The notes under the pieces are model-generated. The model was given only the letters and a program-made list of their open reading frames with translations. It did no database searches and was not told where the DNA came from. From positions 8,814,001 to 8,878,000 of the forward strand of contig NC_065570.1 of the NCBI RefSeq assembly GCF_937616625.2: 64,000 nucleotides of DNA, written 5' to 3'. Made by a program: the position numbers and the translations under genes. The stretch is from Mercurialis annua (Eukaryota; Streptophyta; Magnoliopsida; Malpighiales; Euphorbiaceae). Within the stretch, counting starts at the first letter, position 1. Each line of letters opens with the position of its first letter. This document shows, in pieces, positions 40,115-53,083 of the stretch.

Positions 40115-42603
40115 AGTTTGAATAGTCATATAATATTAAATTCATAATCAAATACTTAAAAATTGAAATAAAAATAATTAAATTTATTGATGATTTTAGA
40201 CCTGCAAAATAAGTTAAAAGGAGTTAAAATGGAAGAATAATTTAAAAACAGACAATTTGACAATTGAATTACATAGTAATTTATAAGTGAACTAATTAAT
40301 AAAAGTATAAAAATAAACTTTGATTTTACTCATTTATAAAACATTTCGTCACAACAATAATTAATAATTATAATAAAGATGATTATAGTCGTCAAATTTG
40401 TATAAACAAATGAATTGGGACAAAAAAAAAGGATTATGGAAAACATAAATAATTTCATGTCTTCTCGTCAACTTGTAAGGCCAGATATAATGCTTTGGAG
40501 AGGGAGAAGAAGTACAAAAGCATCAGTTTCTAATGCAAAACGATAATATGTTTGGTAATGATTTTGACGTATGGTTCTAAATCAATTAAACATAATTTAA
40601 TCTATACTAGTAGTAATCTAGCAACCTAATTATTGAACAATAATTATGATTAATTCTTCAACGGTGCATGCATGTAATGATGTATTGGGTGTAGGAATTT
40701 CAGAATTTTGGCAGCTGGAACAGTCTACTAATTCCGAAGTTTAAGACATCTTTATCCTCTATGTGTAAATTAAGAGGTTAATTTGATTTACTATATATAC
40801 AAAAAAAATTAGTAATTTACATTAAACTTTCCATATCATAAAATAAAAAAATAAAGTCATTTTTCCCCATTAAAATAAAAAAAACAGTGTTATTTAAACG
40901 CAAAGTAATTGAAATTAAGAAGAAAAACATAATTTAAGATTAACAAAAAGAGTCTAATCTATTTTTTTTGAATGCATATCTAATTTAAAATTTCTCCTTC
41001 AACAGAATAATATATACAAGGTTCATGATCTATATGATGTTTCTCACTAACTCTTATACCGGTGTTCAACTGTATAAATAAAAATGTATCGGGTGTGTAT
41101 CGAGCGTGAAAGTTTTATTGTGTATGAAAATTTGTGAAGTTTCATCTAAACTTCTCATTATGTTATGGTCTAATATGAGTACAATTTGAATTCGAGCTTT
41201 CCTCCGTATTGTGTTATTTATATTTTAATTATGATCTATATGTTGTATGCTTGATTAAACTTAGATCGATTTGTAATTTTCATTGTATTGAGGTTCTCTT
41301 TTAAGTTGGTTTGCACTATTTTTTGAGCTATTTATGTTCATATGTATTTGTTCATCTTATTTTAAAAGTCTCATTTGATTTTATACTCAAATTAAAAAAC
41401 TTTAAAAAGTTATTATATTTTTTTTGTTTTATCCTTATTAATGATTGTGTAATTTTTCATGAAAGTTCTTGTAAGGTGATTTAAAAAGGATAAAAAAATT
41501 AAATGTAAAAATAATTTTAAAAATAAAAATAAAATATTTTAAATGGAACATTTCAAAATAGAATATAAGACTTCTAAAACAAGATGAAGGGAGCATGATT
41601 TTTTTGTTGGGTGTGACGTGTTGGACTTGCGTCGGTCAAATATGACTAATTGAACTTGCTAAATTTTAAAGTTTTACAGTTGTTCTTCCGTTGTTATATT
41701 ATCTAAAATACACATATAATATTATAAAAAAAGCTGTTAAAAACCGTTAATTATTACTAAAAATTAAATAATTATAATTTAATTGGACTATTACCCAGTT
41801 AAAAATAAAAAGAAATAATAATATTAATGGTTTCTAAACTTTCTCATATCTACCAATTCAGTGTTTGGACTATTATTCAACTTGATCAAATTAGTTGATC
41901 TTAAAAAAACAATTATAGATCTTATTCTGTCTATGTAGAAATTCAGAGAACCAATGAGCTATAATTTAAATGATACGTGTGCAAGACAATATTCAATTAC
42001 AATTATAAAATAAAATTCTTTCACAAACGTTAATTTGTTTTAAGTGATAAAAAAGTCTAACTAAAATATTTTAAAATCAATCTTTTAAGAGATATATTTC
42101 ATTGGGATAAACATCAAAGTACATCGTAAACTGATTGAACAAAAAAAAACGCAGAAACCAAACAATTAATTTACGAAGAAAACGAAACAAAAAACAGAAA
42201 TTTGAAAACAAAATTTTGAAGGCGACATTGAATATGTAAAATTTGAATGTTGAAAATTTTCTGACACCCATTCATTTTTATACAGATTCTTTTTTTGTCC
42301 GCTTCAACTATATTTCAATGGCTTCCGTAAAACTATGAAACTTTGAATCGTCGAAGATGTTGAATCTGAAAAACGTTATTCCGTGTTTGTTTTAAAATCA
42401 AATTTTACATATTTATGATTTCATTGAGATTAAATTAATTTTAAATATTATGATGGTTTATATATGTAGTAATTGACTTTTTGTTAAAAAAAATAATTGA
42501 TTTGATAAAAAGAACAAAATCTAAACACAGGATTGATGAATTTTAAAATATTTAGATATGAGTGTAATTATTATATTTTGGACTCTTGTTAGTGTTGTAG
42601 AAA
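40115..42603. other. Intergenic, nothing recognised
   Basis: 2.5 kb of AT-rich DNA. No ORF with family resemblance, no repeat with clear ends and no RNA gene seen. Confidence 0.55.
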
Positions 42604-42941
42604 GGCTTAATATATAGTTTGACTACTGAACTTGTACTCATTAACCTATCTAACCTCTAAATTTAACGTCTCACCTATCAAACCTCTGAACTTATTAAAT
42701 AATCTGATTTAACCCCTAAATTTGATAAATATATAAATATTGAACCCCTCCGTGCCACCTGTCACTTGAAACATTCTAGAAAAAATTGTGTACGGAGGGG
42801 TTCAATGTTTACATTTTTATCAAGTTCAGGGGTTAAATCGGATTATTTGACAAGTTCAGAAGTTCGATAGGGGAGACGTTATGTTTAGGGGTTAGATAAG
42901 TAAAACGGTACAAATTCAGGGGTCAAACTATGTATTCAGCC
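42604..42941. mobile_element. Foldback MITE, MULE type (338 bp)
   Basis: Starts GGCTTAATATATAGTTTGAC and ends with its near reverse complement; the arms pair over about 150 bp each. The flanks GTTGTAGAAA / GTTGCATAAA look like a worn 9-10-bp duplication. Confidence 0.8.
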
Positions 42942-43646
42942 GTTGCATAAACATAATGATATTATGGCAAGATTACAGTCAAAGCGTAACATATTTTTCC
43001 ACATGCATATCACCCAACCAATACTTGATTTTACGTTTCAAACTACACTTTGTTTTATTTCCTTTCAATTTATACATTTATATTTTTATTTTGTTGTTCA
43101 TTTAAAAAAGAAATTGTTTTAATGCTTGTAAAAAAAAATCCATAATTTTAAACATAAATCTTCCTATCACGCATACAGTTTAAGCTATGAATGAATCTAT
43201 AATGAGGGTGAATGATTTATGAGCAGATTATTATTTTTTATCGTGGTCTGCCATTATTATTTAGAATTTTTATAAAACTATTAATTTTCAGTTAAATGTT
43301 TATATTTTGTTTTTGTAAAAATACGCCTTTTTGATAAATTATTATGAGATCATTAATATATTATTGGTAGATCAGATGGCGTAATTTAAAAAAAGGTTTA
43401 AAAAAAGTATCTTTACAACAGTAAAATATTAGTGCACATTGTTGTAAATTTTTCTAAAGAAAACGTACAGGACATAATTTCCTCCATTATATATGTGCTT
43501 ATTATCACATAATTCTTTTTTTATATATAAATAAAAATATTATAATTAAAAGTAAATGTGATCAATTGTTCTAAATCAACTAAAATTCTGTTTTTAATCT
43601 ACAAAAGTAGAAATCCTATCCTTTTAAACAACAGTCTCATCATTAA
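42942..43646. other. Intergenic, nothing recognised
   Basis: AT-rich spacer between two MULE-type elements; no gene seen. Confidence 0.5.
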
Positions 43647-43861
43647 TTAAGTAAAGGGAAGTTTAGGTATTTACTCCAAAAATGAAAATATTTGCACATT
43701 TTACCTCAACACAGAAAAGTTGCATAAAATACCTCACGTTTTTTTCAGATTTATGTTTTTACTCTGGGTTTAAAAATATTTATGATTTTACTCCGTTATC
43801 ATCTGATTATCATAAATCCCTCTGTAATTATTTTTTTGCGCACGTTATCATCCAATTATCA

Positions 43862-44403
43862 TAATCTTATCATATTTCATTATCATCTAGGTATCTTACT
43901 GCAGTGTTATGATAACAACATGATAATATACTGATACTGAGATGATAATCAGATACTGTTTTATCATAACATAATCATAGATATTATCATAACATTATCA
44001 TATTTCATTATCATCTAGTTATCTTACTGCAGTGTTATGATAACAACATGATAATATACTGATACTGACATGATAATCAAATATTGTTTTATCATAACAT
44101 AATCATAGATATTATCATAACATTATCATCTTGATACCATAAATATCATCATCTCGGTATCATATGATAATGTTATGATAACGAAATATGATAATATTAT
44201 GATAACGATTTTATAATCAAACATTATTTTATGCAGAATTTTTTTCCCCGCAATGTTATGATAACTACATGATAATACAGTGATACTCATATGATAATCG
44301 GAGGCTGTTTTTTTATAAAAAAAAATAATTTTTTCTGCAGTGTTATGATAATGTGATGATAATGCAGTGATACTCATATGATAATCAGATGCTGTTTTGT
44401 TTG
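43862..44403. repeat. TGATAAT/ATTATCA-rich tandem repeats, 128-bp period
   Basis: The unit beginning CATATTTCATTATCATCTAG recurs at 43871 and 43999, with degenerate further units to about 44400. ATTATCAT and its reverse ATGATAAT alternate throughout, so single strands would fold extensively. Confidence 0.85.
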
Positions 44404-44783
44404 CAGAAAATCGTTTTTTCATCATAAAATCGTTTTTCATGCAGCTTTTTAGATCTAAAATTGAAAAAAATCAAGATTAATTTATTTAGATCTGAAAGTT
44501 AAAATGAATTGTATTTATCACCACGAATTAAGAAAAAAATCGCTAAAATCAAATATGAAAGAACGACGGAGCGACGACGAAACGATGGCGGAGCGACAAC
44601 GGATTGATGAAGGAACGATGACGAAAAAAAGAATGAAAATGGAGAAGAAAAGAAGAATAAAGAAGAAGAAGAAGAAGAAGAAGAAGAAAAATGGCGAGAA
44701 AAAAAGAAAGCAGAGAAGAGAAAGAAGAAGAAAGAGAAAGGGAAAAAAAAGTGACAGATAATATATGATTAGAGTAAAATAAA

Positions 44784-46170
44784 GGGCTTTTTACATAAAC
44801 ATATATCTTTTGTAAAAATATAACTTTTATACGGGTCACAATTTTCAATATGAAAACTACCATGAACGCTGAAGATTATTACTTTTTTACGGATCATATA
44901 TATACTGCTCTAAAGTCAGAACCTCATAAACCAAATAATTTTCTCTCTCCTCAAATTTCTCTCTCATTTCTCTCTCTCAACTCACCTTTTGTTCTTCACA
45001 CCAATCCGCCTCCGTCGTTCCATTTTCATCGTTTCTCTTCCATTTTCCACCTCCGTCGTTCCGCCGTTCCTTCTTCGTCTCGCTGTCATCTTTCTTTTAT
45101 CGTTTTGATTTCAGATCTGGAATTTTTTGTTAATTTTTTCATTTTCAGATCTGTAATTTGTTAATTTTTTACTGTTTTTTCACCATTAAACATGTATAAA
45201 GAGTATCTTTAAAGAATTTAATACTCATTTCATGTTATGTAGAATAATTTTGCGATTTTATGGAATAAAATTCTGTTATTTCTGCATTTTTCTTGTGTTT
45301 CTGCGTTTTTTTATATTCTGCAGAACGATTTGTTGATGATGATTGATTGCTGAATTATTGTAATGTCACAGTGTTGTAGATTTTATGTTGATTTTGTGTT
45401 GATATTATGTTGATATCAACCGTTTTTTTTTATTTTAACTTTGGCAAAAAAGATAATATTGTCTGTGAAACAAACTAAAAAATTAAATTAAATTAAATTG
45501 AGACTAGATAATGATATGATAGTATCGGGGAAGAAGACAAATAATGAAGTTGAATTATTGTAATGTTACAGTGTTGACATTGTGTTGATTTTCGGTTGAT
45601 ATTTTGTTGATTTTAGTATTGGTGAAGAAGAAAATAATGATATGCAATGTTATAATGTTGATCTTATGTTGGTATTGTGTTGATATTATGTTAATATTTA
45701 GTTGATTTTATCATTAACGAAAAAGAACACATTATATGTGAAATAAAATAAAAGAAATTGAAAAAATATTAAAAAAATAAAAATTAGTGTAAAAGAAGAT
45801 TGAAAAATTTAAATTAGTTAGTTTATTACATATGTTGATTTCGTGTTGATTTCATGTTGATATTAAAACTGGCGAAAAACATTAACAGTAAAAAAAAGTC
45901 AAAATCCAAAAAAAATCAAAAAAATTAAAAAAATTAAAAAAAATTAAAATTAAAATATGTGAAAAATATTAAATGCAGAAATATAATGGTGAAAAAAAAA
46001 ATCAAAAATGATGAAAAAAAATGTTGAAAAATGGGAGTTAATCTAAAAAGTAAAGTTTTTTTCAAAAAGTAGTATAAAAGAAAAGAAAGTTGGTATGAAA
46101 TGTAAAGATTTAGAAGGGATGGTAAAAAAGTAAATGTTGGAGAAAAAACAGTATTTTATATAAAAAGCCC
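44784..46170. mobile_element. Nested non-autonomous MULE (1.39 kb)
   Basis: Ends GGGCTTTTTACATAAA and TTTATATAAAAAGCCC, with a perfect 9-bp duplication TAAAATAAA (44775-44783, 46171-46179). Near 44935-45160 is a CT-rich leader-like stretch followed by TCAGATCTG motifs, which looks like a captured 5' UTR plus splice region. 45340-46020 has repeated GTTGATTTTGTGTTGATAT units. The 104-residue frame at 44850 shows no family resemblance. Confidence 0.75.
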
Positions 46171-46357
46171 TAAAATAAATATGATTAGAGTAAAATAATA
46201 ATAAAAAGTAGGTGTAATTATAATATAAATATGTCTTAGAGTAAAAAAATAATTATAATAAAAGGGTGAGGTATTTTCTCTATCTTTTCCTTCTTGAGGT
46301 AGGAAATCCTATTATTTTTAAAAAGAGAGTATTTTTCCTAATTTTCTCTTAAGTAAA

Positions 46358-46607
46358 TATCAAAGCCATTTTACATTTCAAATTATTTTTAATTAATAAA
46401 ATCAATAGATTTTTTTTTAACTGTTCGTTTTTCATCTAAAGAAATTGAAGCGTCATAAGCTATTCTGCAGAAAAGTATGGAAGTAGTTTAACTTTATGTC
46501 CAGAAATATTAATAAAAGTGCCATTTTACAATATGTACCAATGCAAGAAACCCAAAAAGTCAATTATAAATTATATTTTAAACATACTATACAGTTATAC
46601 TCAAAAA
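46358..46607. other. Short intergenic stretch
   Basis: AT-rich spacer between the nested MULEs and the SINE; nothing recognised. Confidence 0.5.
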
Positions 46608-46640
46608 GTTACATTTCAAATTATTTTTAATTTTGATTAA

Positions 46641-46733
46641 AATGGTATAAGTTTAGGCAGCAAACTGATAGGTCGTGGGTTCGATTCCTCCCACAAACGC
46701 TCCCCCCTCTCCAATTATCAAAACAAAAAAAAA
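46641..46733 (+). mobile_element. 5'-truncated tRNA-derived SINE, second copy
   Basis: Reads AATGGTATAAG...GTGGGTTCGATTCCTCC (B box), CCACAAACGCTCCCCCC, then an A-rich tail. It matches the minus-strand SINE at 27499-28447. An unusually long flanking repeat of about 32-33 bp (46608-46640, 46734-46765, one-base indel) starts GTTACATTTCAAATTATTTT on both sides. Confidence 0.8.
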
Positions 46734-46765
46734 GTTACATTTCAAATTATTTTAATTTTGATTAA

Positions 46766-47199
46766 TTAAATATATTAATTTATTGATTAAAACCTGTCTT
46801 TATCATATATGTACATGCAATATGATTAAATTACTCATTTCCAGAAGACAACGCTTAAAAATTTGAAAGAAATTTCTCATCCTGTTTTTCCTTTATCAGT
46901 TTCAAACAAAATCCAATTACAATGGGTCCTTCAGCAATGAGAGTGTTTGGTTGACCGATTAGTGCTTAAAGCTTATTTTTTTCGAGAGAAAAAACAGGAA
47001 GAAAGGATTAAATCGCTTCCTCAATTTAATATAAAATATCAAATCAGTTAATTTTGCCGTTTTAAGTACAAACAGACCCAAAAGTTACCTTTTTGTAGTA
47101 CTTTTCCACTCTCACCCAATCAAATGAACTACACTTTCTGTAAAACAAGTGAAAAAAATTTAAAAAGACCTTTAGTATTTTATTTATCTTTTAAATAAA
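46766..47199. other. Intergenic, nothing recognised
   Basis: AT-rich spacer up to the second Helitron; no gene seen. Confidence 0.5.
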
Positions 47200-47856
47200 C
47201 TAGTTTTTTGGCCACGTGCTACGCACGTTAACGATATCTATATGACCCATTATTTAATATTATAATTGTATATTTTTTAATAATATATTATTATTTAAAT
47301 TTTATTAGACTTGTATATTTTTATTTGTTTTGTTGAATTATTTTATAAAATTATAATTTCTTTTATTGGAAATGTTAAAATTAGAATTAAGAAATAGATT
47401 TAATTTTTGATATTGTTATTAAAAAATGATAATATGATTGAAACAAATTTATATTATTTTTCATAGTAAATAACTAATAAATATAAAAAATATCAAAGCT
47501 TTAAAATAAATATTATAATATGATTATTTAATATTAATGAAACTCGTCATATTCTTTTATATATATAGTGATATATCTGTGCAATTCCTATTAGGATTAG
47601 AAATTTAACACATAATGATAGTTGTTGCACAATTCCTTTTAGGATTAGAAATTTAATACATAATGGTAGCTACTGCGATAATTATTTTTAATATGTTTCC
47701 TTTATGGATTAGGAATGTCAGCTTTCTATTTGTTAAGCACAAATATTCTTATATGTCACAATTAGGAATATCAACTTGGATAAAATATGTAGAGGGTATT
47801 TTTGTCCGTGAACGGAAGTGTTCCCCCCGCGAATACACTTTTATATTTGTTATAGA
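47200..47856 (-). mobile_element. Non-autonomous Helitron, second copy (657 bp)
   Basis: On the minus strand it starts TCTATAACAAATATAAAAGT with a G-run nearby, like the copy at 20014. It ends with hairpin ACGTGC-GTA-GCACGT, then GGCCAAAAAACTAG, and is inserted between A and T. An internal duplication of about 60 bp (47576-47680) repeats TAGGATTAGAAATTTAA. Confidence 0.78.
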
Positions 47857-50013
47857 TTTTTAATAATATTTAATTTTCAATTGTGTTTTTTAATTTTTAA
47901 ATATTCAATAATTTAGTTATTTTTAAATAAAAAATGAGGATTTTTTTATTTTTTTCCCCTTCCATTCTTCTTCTTCTATTCCTCTTTCGAGTTTTTTTAC
48001 TACCGTCAATATTTTATTTTTACCATTAATGATAGTTATTTTATTTTAATTTATATTATTTAATATTTACTTTTTATTATTTCGATTGGTTAAAATTCAT
48101 TAACGAAACACGCATCAAATTTAAAAATTTAAATATGGATCAACAATTAAAAATGGATCAAGACTATTCAACAATAAAAATAGAATCGATTAGAAGTAAA
48201 TATATTTATTTTATTTTACTGATTGTTTTTTTTATGAAAATAAAATGAATTAAAATATATTTTTCACATCAATATTTTATCTGGAAAACTTCTTTTAAAA
48301 ATAAAAATAAAATTTAATAATTAAAATATAATCACTAAAACACAATAAAATAATAATTTGAATATTTTCATATCAATTACCCACAATTATCTCTTTTTCA
48401 CAAGCTGGCAGCTCACCTCTTGCTATATGCTTACATTACATGTGCTCAGCAGATGAAATCAAACGACCGGCATCGGTTCCTGGCAAACAAAGTGGCAATA
48501 AATCAAACATAAAGCAGATTGTGGCTAATAGACACAACAGTGTTGTGAAATACATAAAAAAACAAGTAAGTGGATATGTCCTAGGACTTCATGTCCAGCT
48601 AGATACAGCCCAAATTACAGAAAAATAATAATAATAGATCCAACTAATTAGACACATGCATATGTTCTTGTAGGGTATACTCAACATCCATCTCAATTTC
48701 TGTCTTTCAGAATTTATCATTACAAAAAGAAAAACAGCAAATAATATATTTTGTCGTTTTAGCCACTTTGGCGCGTTATCATGGATAAAGATCATCTCAA
48801 CCCTAATGAGCAGTTAAACTGATAACACGTTTCCTCAGCTTAAGTGAGGTTGTGCGTTTAAACCACACTCAATGGTAAAACTAAAAATGGTCAAGGAGGA
48901 TCGGCCTACTCTTCTTGCTAGAAAAAATTAAAAAAAATAGATTTTTTGAGTAGCCGCCTCTAGAAACCGCCTCTATATGTGTTAGGAACAGTGTTTTTCC
49001 TTTAGATGTAGTTAAAATCACCCTTACAACTGTAAATTTACAGATTTACAGCGTTTTACAGTCTTTTAATTTTTTTAATTAGCCGAACGTAAAAAATTTG
49101 ATCTTTTTAAGTTGAAGTCTTATTTCCGCCACTAACCGCATTCATATATATATATATATATGCAGCCGTTTAAAATTTGAGACAAAAATTTGTCTCCCGC
49201 AAGAGACCTATACTATTCAGATAGAGATTAATCTGAATGTGTATGCTTTAAAAGTGTCGTTTTATAGTTAAGACTTGTTCAAAAAAACCTCATGAACACA
49301 TGTATTATGGATAAAGACCATCTCCAAATTTTTTTTATTTTGTTTTAGTGATGATAAGATTATAAAAAAAGTATTACCGGTTTTTAATTTTTTATTTAAA
49401 TATTTGAATCTAAATTCTTTTAAATTAATTTTTCAATTTCTTTTGAATAAATAGGACAAAAATTACTCGAATTTATACTTAAATATCGTTAGTATAATAA
49501 TAATAATAATATATACTCTAATGATATTGGAATGGACATGTCACTCATTTCAGCACATTTAACATTTAATAAAAACCTTGGTTCAATGATTGGAAAAGGT
49601 AAAACTTAATATTTTTAAAAAACTAAATTTTAAAAAGAAATTATTAAATTATTTAAATATGAAAACATGAAAAGTTCAGACATGACTAATTTAATTTTTT
49701 AAAATTTAACATGTCATTTTTTTGGATTAATAGTAAAACAATCATAAATTTTAGCGCGTTTTTCAATTATAATACGAACTTTAAAATTTGGTAAAATCAA
49801 CCATCAATTTTTATTTCTTTTTGAAAAATCTAAACTTCGATTCGAATGATGATGCACCTATCGGAACAGTATATATTTTTGTCTCCACATCAACTATGAA
49901 AAATAAATCGGCATTTTAATTTATCAAAATATAAAAATAGGTGACTGATAATATCAAATTTTAAAATTTATATTTTATTTATAAGCTATGCTAAAATTCA
50001 TAAATTTACATTT
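47857..50013. other. Gene-poor stretch with one unexplained frame
   Basis: Mostly AT-rich. 48410-48610 is less AT-rich and holds a 62-residue plus-strand frame (48440-48628) I cannot place; it could be a captured exon. A TA run lies near 49146. No RNA gene is recognised. Confidence 0.45.
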
Positions 50014-50104
50014 AATCCTTTTCTTTTTACCATGTTTTTCTTGGTACCCTTTTCTTTTTACCATGTTTTTCTTGGTACCCTTTTCTTTTTACCATGTTTT
50101 TGTT
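50014..50104 (+). repeat. 31-bp tandem repeat, about three copies
   Basis: CTTTTTACCATGTTTTTCTT plus GGTACCCTTTT repeats with a 31-bp period (ACCATG at 50029, 50060 and 50091). Confidence 0.9.
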
Positions 50105-52723
50105 GATTAGGAATTTTAGTCAATCAAAGTGTTCAAGTGAGTGAGTGGTAGTGGTGAAGGCTATCCAACTAGGGTTGGCGGCTGCTTGTCTTATTACGTT
50201 TCTCTAATTGTTTTCTTTTGGTAGATCAAATAATAATCATGAAAAACACTATTTTGACAATTTTAGCTTACTTACAAACACACTTTAAACATTCAAATCA
50301 ACTCTATTGTAATGTTCAATAATTCCACTCGACTTATGATATTTCATTCTATATGTTAGATAACCTCATCAGTTTATACACCAAAACAATTTAAAAAATA
50401 TCAATTGAACTTTAATTGAACCAAAAATATATATTAAGTTATTCAACTATTAGATTAATTTCACTTAATTTTATGTTTATTTATAAAGTGAGATCATTTA
50501 TATCTTAATATGTCCCTCAAATAGTACCCGATAAGCATATTCGATTGATTAAATAATGGGTTGAACCAAGTAATAGAGGCTGATTTCATATCAAATTAAG
50601 CTCTTATACCAAGTCAAAAAAATGAGCGTAGTATATACTAATTAGAACTCAATTTAATATTTTTTGTTTTTTGTTAGAATAACTTAATCTAATGTAAAAG
50701 TTCGAAATGTTCGATAAAATATCCAATTTATGTATAAGCTGGTCTAAATTTTAATTTGATGTGTACAATTTATATTTTGACAAATCAAAAAATAAACAAA
50801 GATAATATTAATTAGACTTTAGGTTAGACGAAAGATTCGATCGAATCACGCCGAATTCAATTTAGAATTGTTCTATAAGCTTGTACTTGAATTTTTAAAA
50901 TAAATTTTGATAGTTCAAATTTTAAATTTAATAATTGAATTTAAATTTGACCGTATTTAAACACGACCGACTCAATCATATTCCTAAATTAAACAATAAA
51001 AATATTTAACATTAATTAAGTTTATATTGAGGGAAAAATGATTCAAAATTTGACCTACGTACCAGATAAAATTCCAATTTTTCCACCAAAAGATAGTGCC
51101 TCATGATATCGTTTTCATTCTAGAGGAATATTATGCTAATTTGAATTTCTGATAATGATATTGTAGCATACATAGAACGTGAGAATATTAGGAATCTTAA
51201 TCTATAAAAGTACAAAGTCTGAACCCAGCATAGCATATGTGATTAATAAAGACAAAAACATTGTCATGTCTGACTTAATATGCCAATTTATATTGTTAGT
51301 TTATTGAATTTTATAGTTAATTAGCTGAGCTTTCCTAATTTTCAATATATGTTTTCTTTTAACTCATAAAATTCCATCCATCAAAAATCCATTTGATCGG
51401 CCGGAACATGACTTTAAAACTTTTGAAAGATACAATCCACTGATTGTTAAAGTCTCTCTAGCTAAACAATGAACAAGCATATTAGTACCCTTATTACAAT
51501 AAGAATACTAAATACATTCTTCACTACTAACTGGACTTGAGCTGTCTTCCGCCATTAAGCTCGCATCAATACACAGCATATTGTAGTTAGTGAATGTCTC
51601 TATTGCAATTTTTGAGTCTGATTTTACTCCAAAAGAAATTAGATTGGCTTCCTTTGCTATAATGCCTTCTCGGATTTCAATATAAATTTTAAACCGGCAT
51701 CTTGAACCATTCCTATAGAGTCTCTGAACAGCTGAACACGTCAAGAAAAGATCGTTGAGATGGCTGAAACTGTCGGACAAGGCTGGAACCGTTGGAACGG
51801 ACACCGCAAACTATCGAGCTACCGGAATCCGATTCTCTCGAACCACAGAAACTACTCCAAAAGATGGAGACATACTAACCTTAAGTCAGATTAATTCAAC
51901 TAAGGCACAATTAGAAAAATTTCTAAATTTAAATTAAAAATAGTTGAAAGGGTAAAAAAAACTGAAAATTTAAGAAAAACTAAGATAATTTTTTTTTTTA
52001 AAAGCAAGTTAAATTATGGATGTAGGGAGGTAATTTTTAGTTTAGGAAGGCCAAAAATCACCTCCTATAGTTAAAATGAAGCTGACGGCTAGGTTAGAAG
52101 TTGGGAGAGTTTTAGACTACTGAATTTACTTTCTGTTTCTTCAATTTATGTTTTAATCAGTGGGGTAGTCTACAAAATTTATAGGAAGGATGAAAAGCGA
52201 AAATCCTAATAGATGGCCTTTTCATATTAGCTAGAACAAAGTTTAGAATCAAAAGTTTTTATACAAAACAATTACATCTCCAATCAATTCTGACTATAAA
52301 GTATGTATTACAAACTCAAACAAAATGAACAAATAAACATGGCGAAAAGAATCATAAACTAACACGATGTTTTAGAAATCTAGCCGATGGTTAAACAATA
52401 TGGTAATTTAACAGGTTTAACCACTTCAACAAAAATTAATTTATTTGACATGCGTTTCCATCAAATTTAAATTGTACAATTTAAAAATACAATTTAAGTT
52501 AGATTATGTTTCCATTAATCTTTTGAAATTTGGCCTTATGAGAGATTTGAACATGCTAAGAGTTTTTTTAGGCTTAATAGCGAAAAAAATCTAAAATTTC
52601 ACATGTTGCAATTTAAACCTAACTTTTAAATTTTTATAATAATAGCCAAATTTGTAAAAATAAAATTGCAAGTTTGGCCACCAATTTAGCTATTATTACA
52701 AAAAAAAATACAATTTGACTTTA
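50105..52723. other. Gene-poor stretch; one weak minus-strand frame
   Basis: AT-rich. A 98-residue minus-strand frame at 51804-51508 contains GIIAKEANLISFGVKSDSKI, faintly like the RNase H tail of plant LINEs, but without enough conserved residues for a firm call. Nothing else is recognised. Confidence 0.4.
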
Positions 52724-52732
52724 TTATAAAAA

Positions 52733-53008
52733 GGCTTAAATGCATCAAAAACCACAAACTATCGCGTGTTTTTAGTATTTAACACGAACTTCTAATTTTA
52801 ACATAAAAATACATAAAGTATCTATTTTTTGCATATAAGACCATGTTTGCATTTTCTTTAAAAAACAGTGGTGCCGTTTTAGGTCCAAAAACGGTGCCGA
52901 TGTTATTCTTGCAAAAATTTGATACTTCATGTAATTTCAAGCCAACATTAAAAATTCGTGTTAAATACCAAAACACGCGATAGTTCGTGATTTTGGAGCA
53001 TTTAAACT
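52733..53008. mobile_element. Foldback MITE, MULE type (276 bp)
   Basis: GGCTTAAATGC...GCATTTAAACT; arms share ACTATCGCGTGTTTT and ATTTAACACGAA. Flanks TTATAAAAA / TTACAAAAA form an 8-of-9 duplication. It contains two AAAACGGTGCCG-type motifs near the centre and resembles 55548-55863. Confidence 0.83.
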
Positions 53009-53083
53009 TTACAAAAATTTACAGATTTGGTTTAAATTGCAACAAGTTGTAAAAAATTTGATTTTTTTCACTATTAGACCTTT

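Larger units (their letters stand above)
43656..46348. mobile_element. Non-autonomous MULE (outer), 2.7 kb, carrying a nested MULE
   Basis: A perfect 9-bp duplication TTAAGTAAA (43647-43655, 46349-46357) flanks diverged inverted ends. The left has TACCTCAACACAG...AAATACCTCACG; the right, in reverse complement, has TACCTCAAGAAGG...AAATACCTCACC. It holds the TGATAAT repeat region and a second element at 44784-46170. The lysine-rich frame at 44504-44761 is a GAA-repeat artefact. Confidence 0.72.

Noticed and set aside
44504..44761. Lysine/arginine-rich 85-codon ORF
   Set aside because: Produced by a GAA microsatellite inside a non-autonomous MULE; no domain.
44850..45164. 104-codon ORF in the nested MULE
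   Set aside because: Serine/phenylalanine-rich translation of CT-rich leader-like DNA; more like a UTR than a protein.
51508..51804. 98-codon minus-strand ORF as an RNase H gene
   Set aside because: Only a faint KSDSKIAIE-like resemblance; catalytic residues and flanking LINE sequence are missing.
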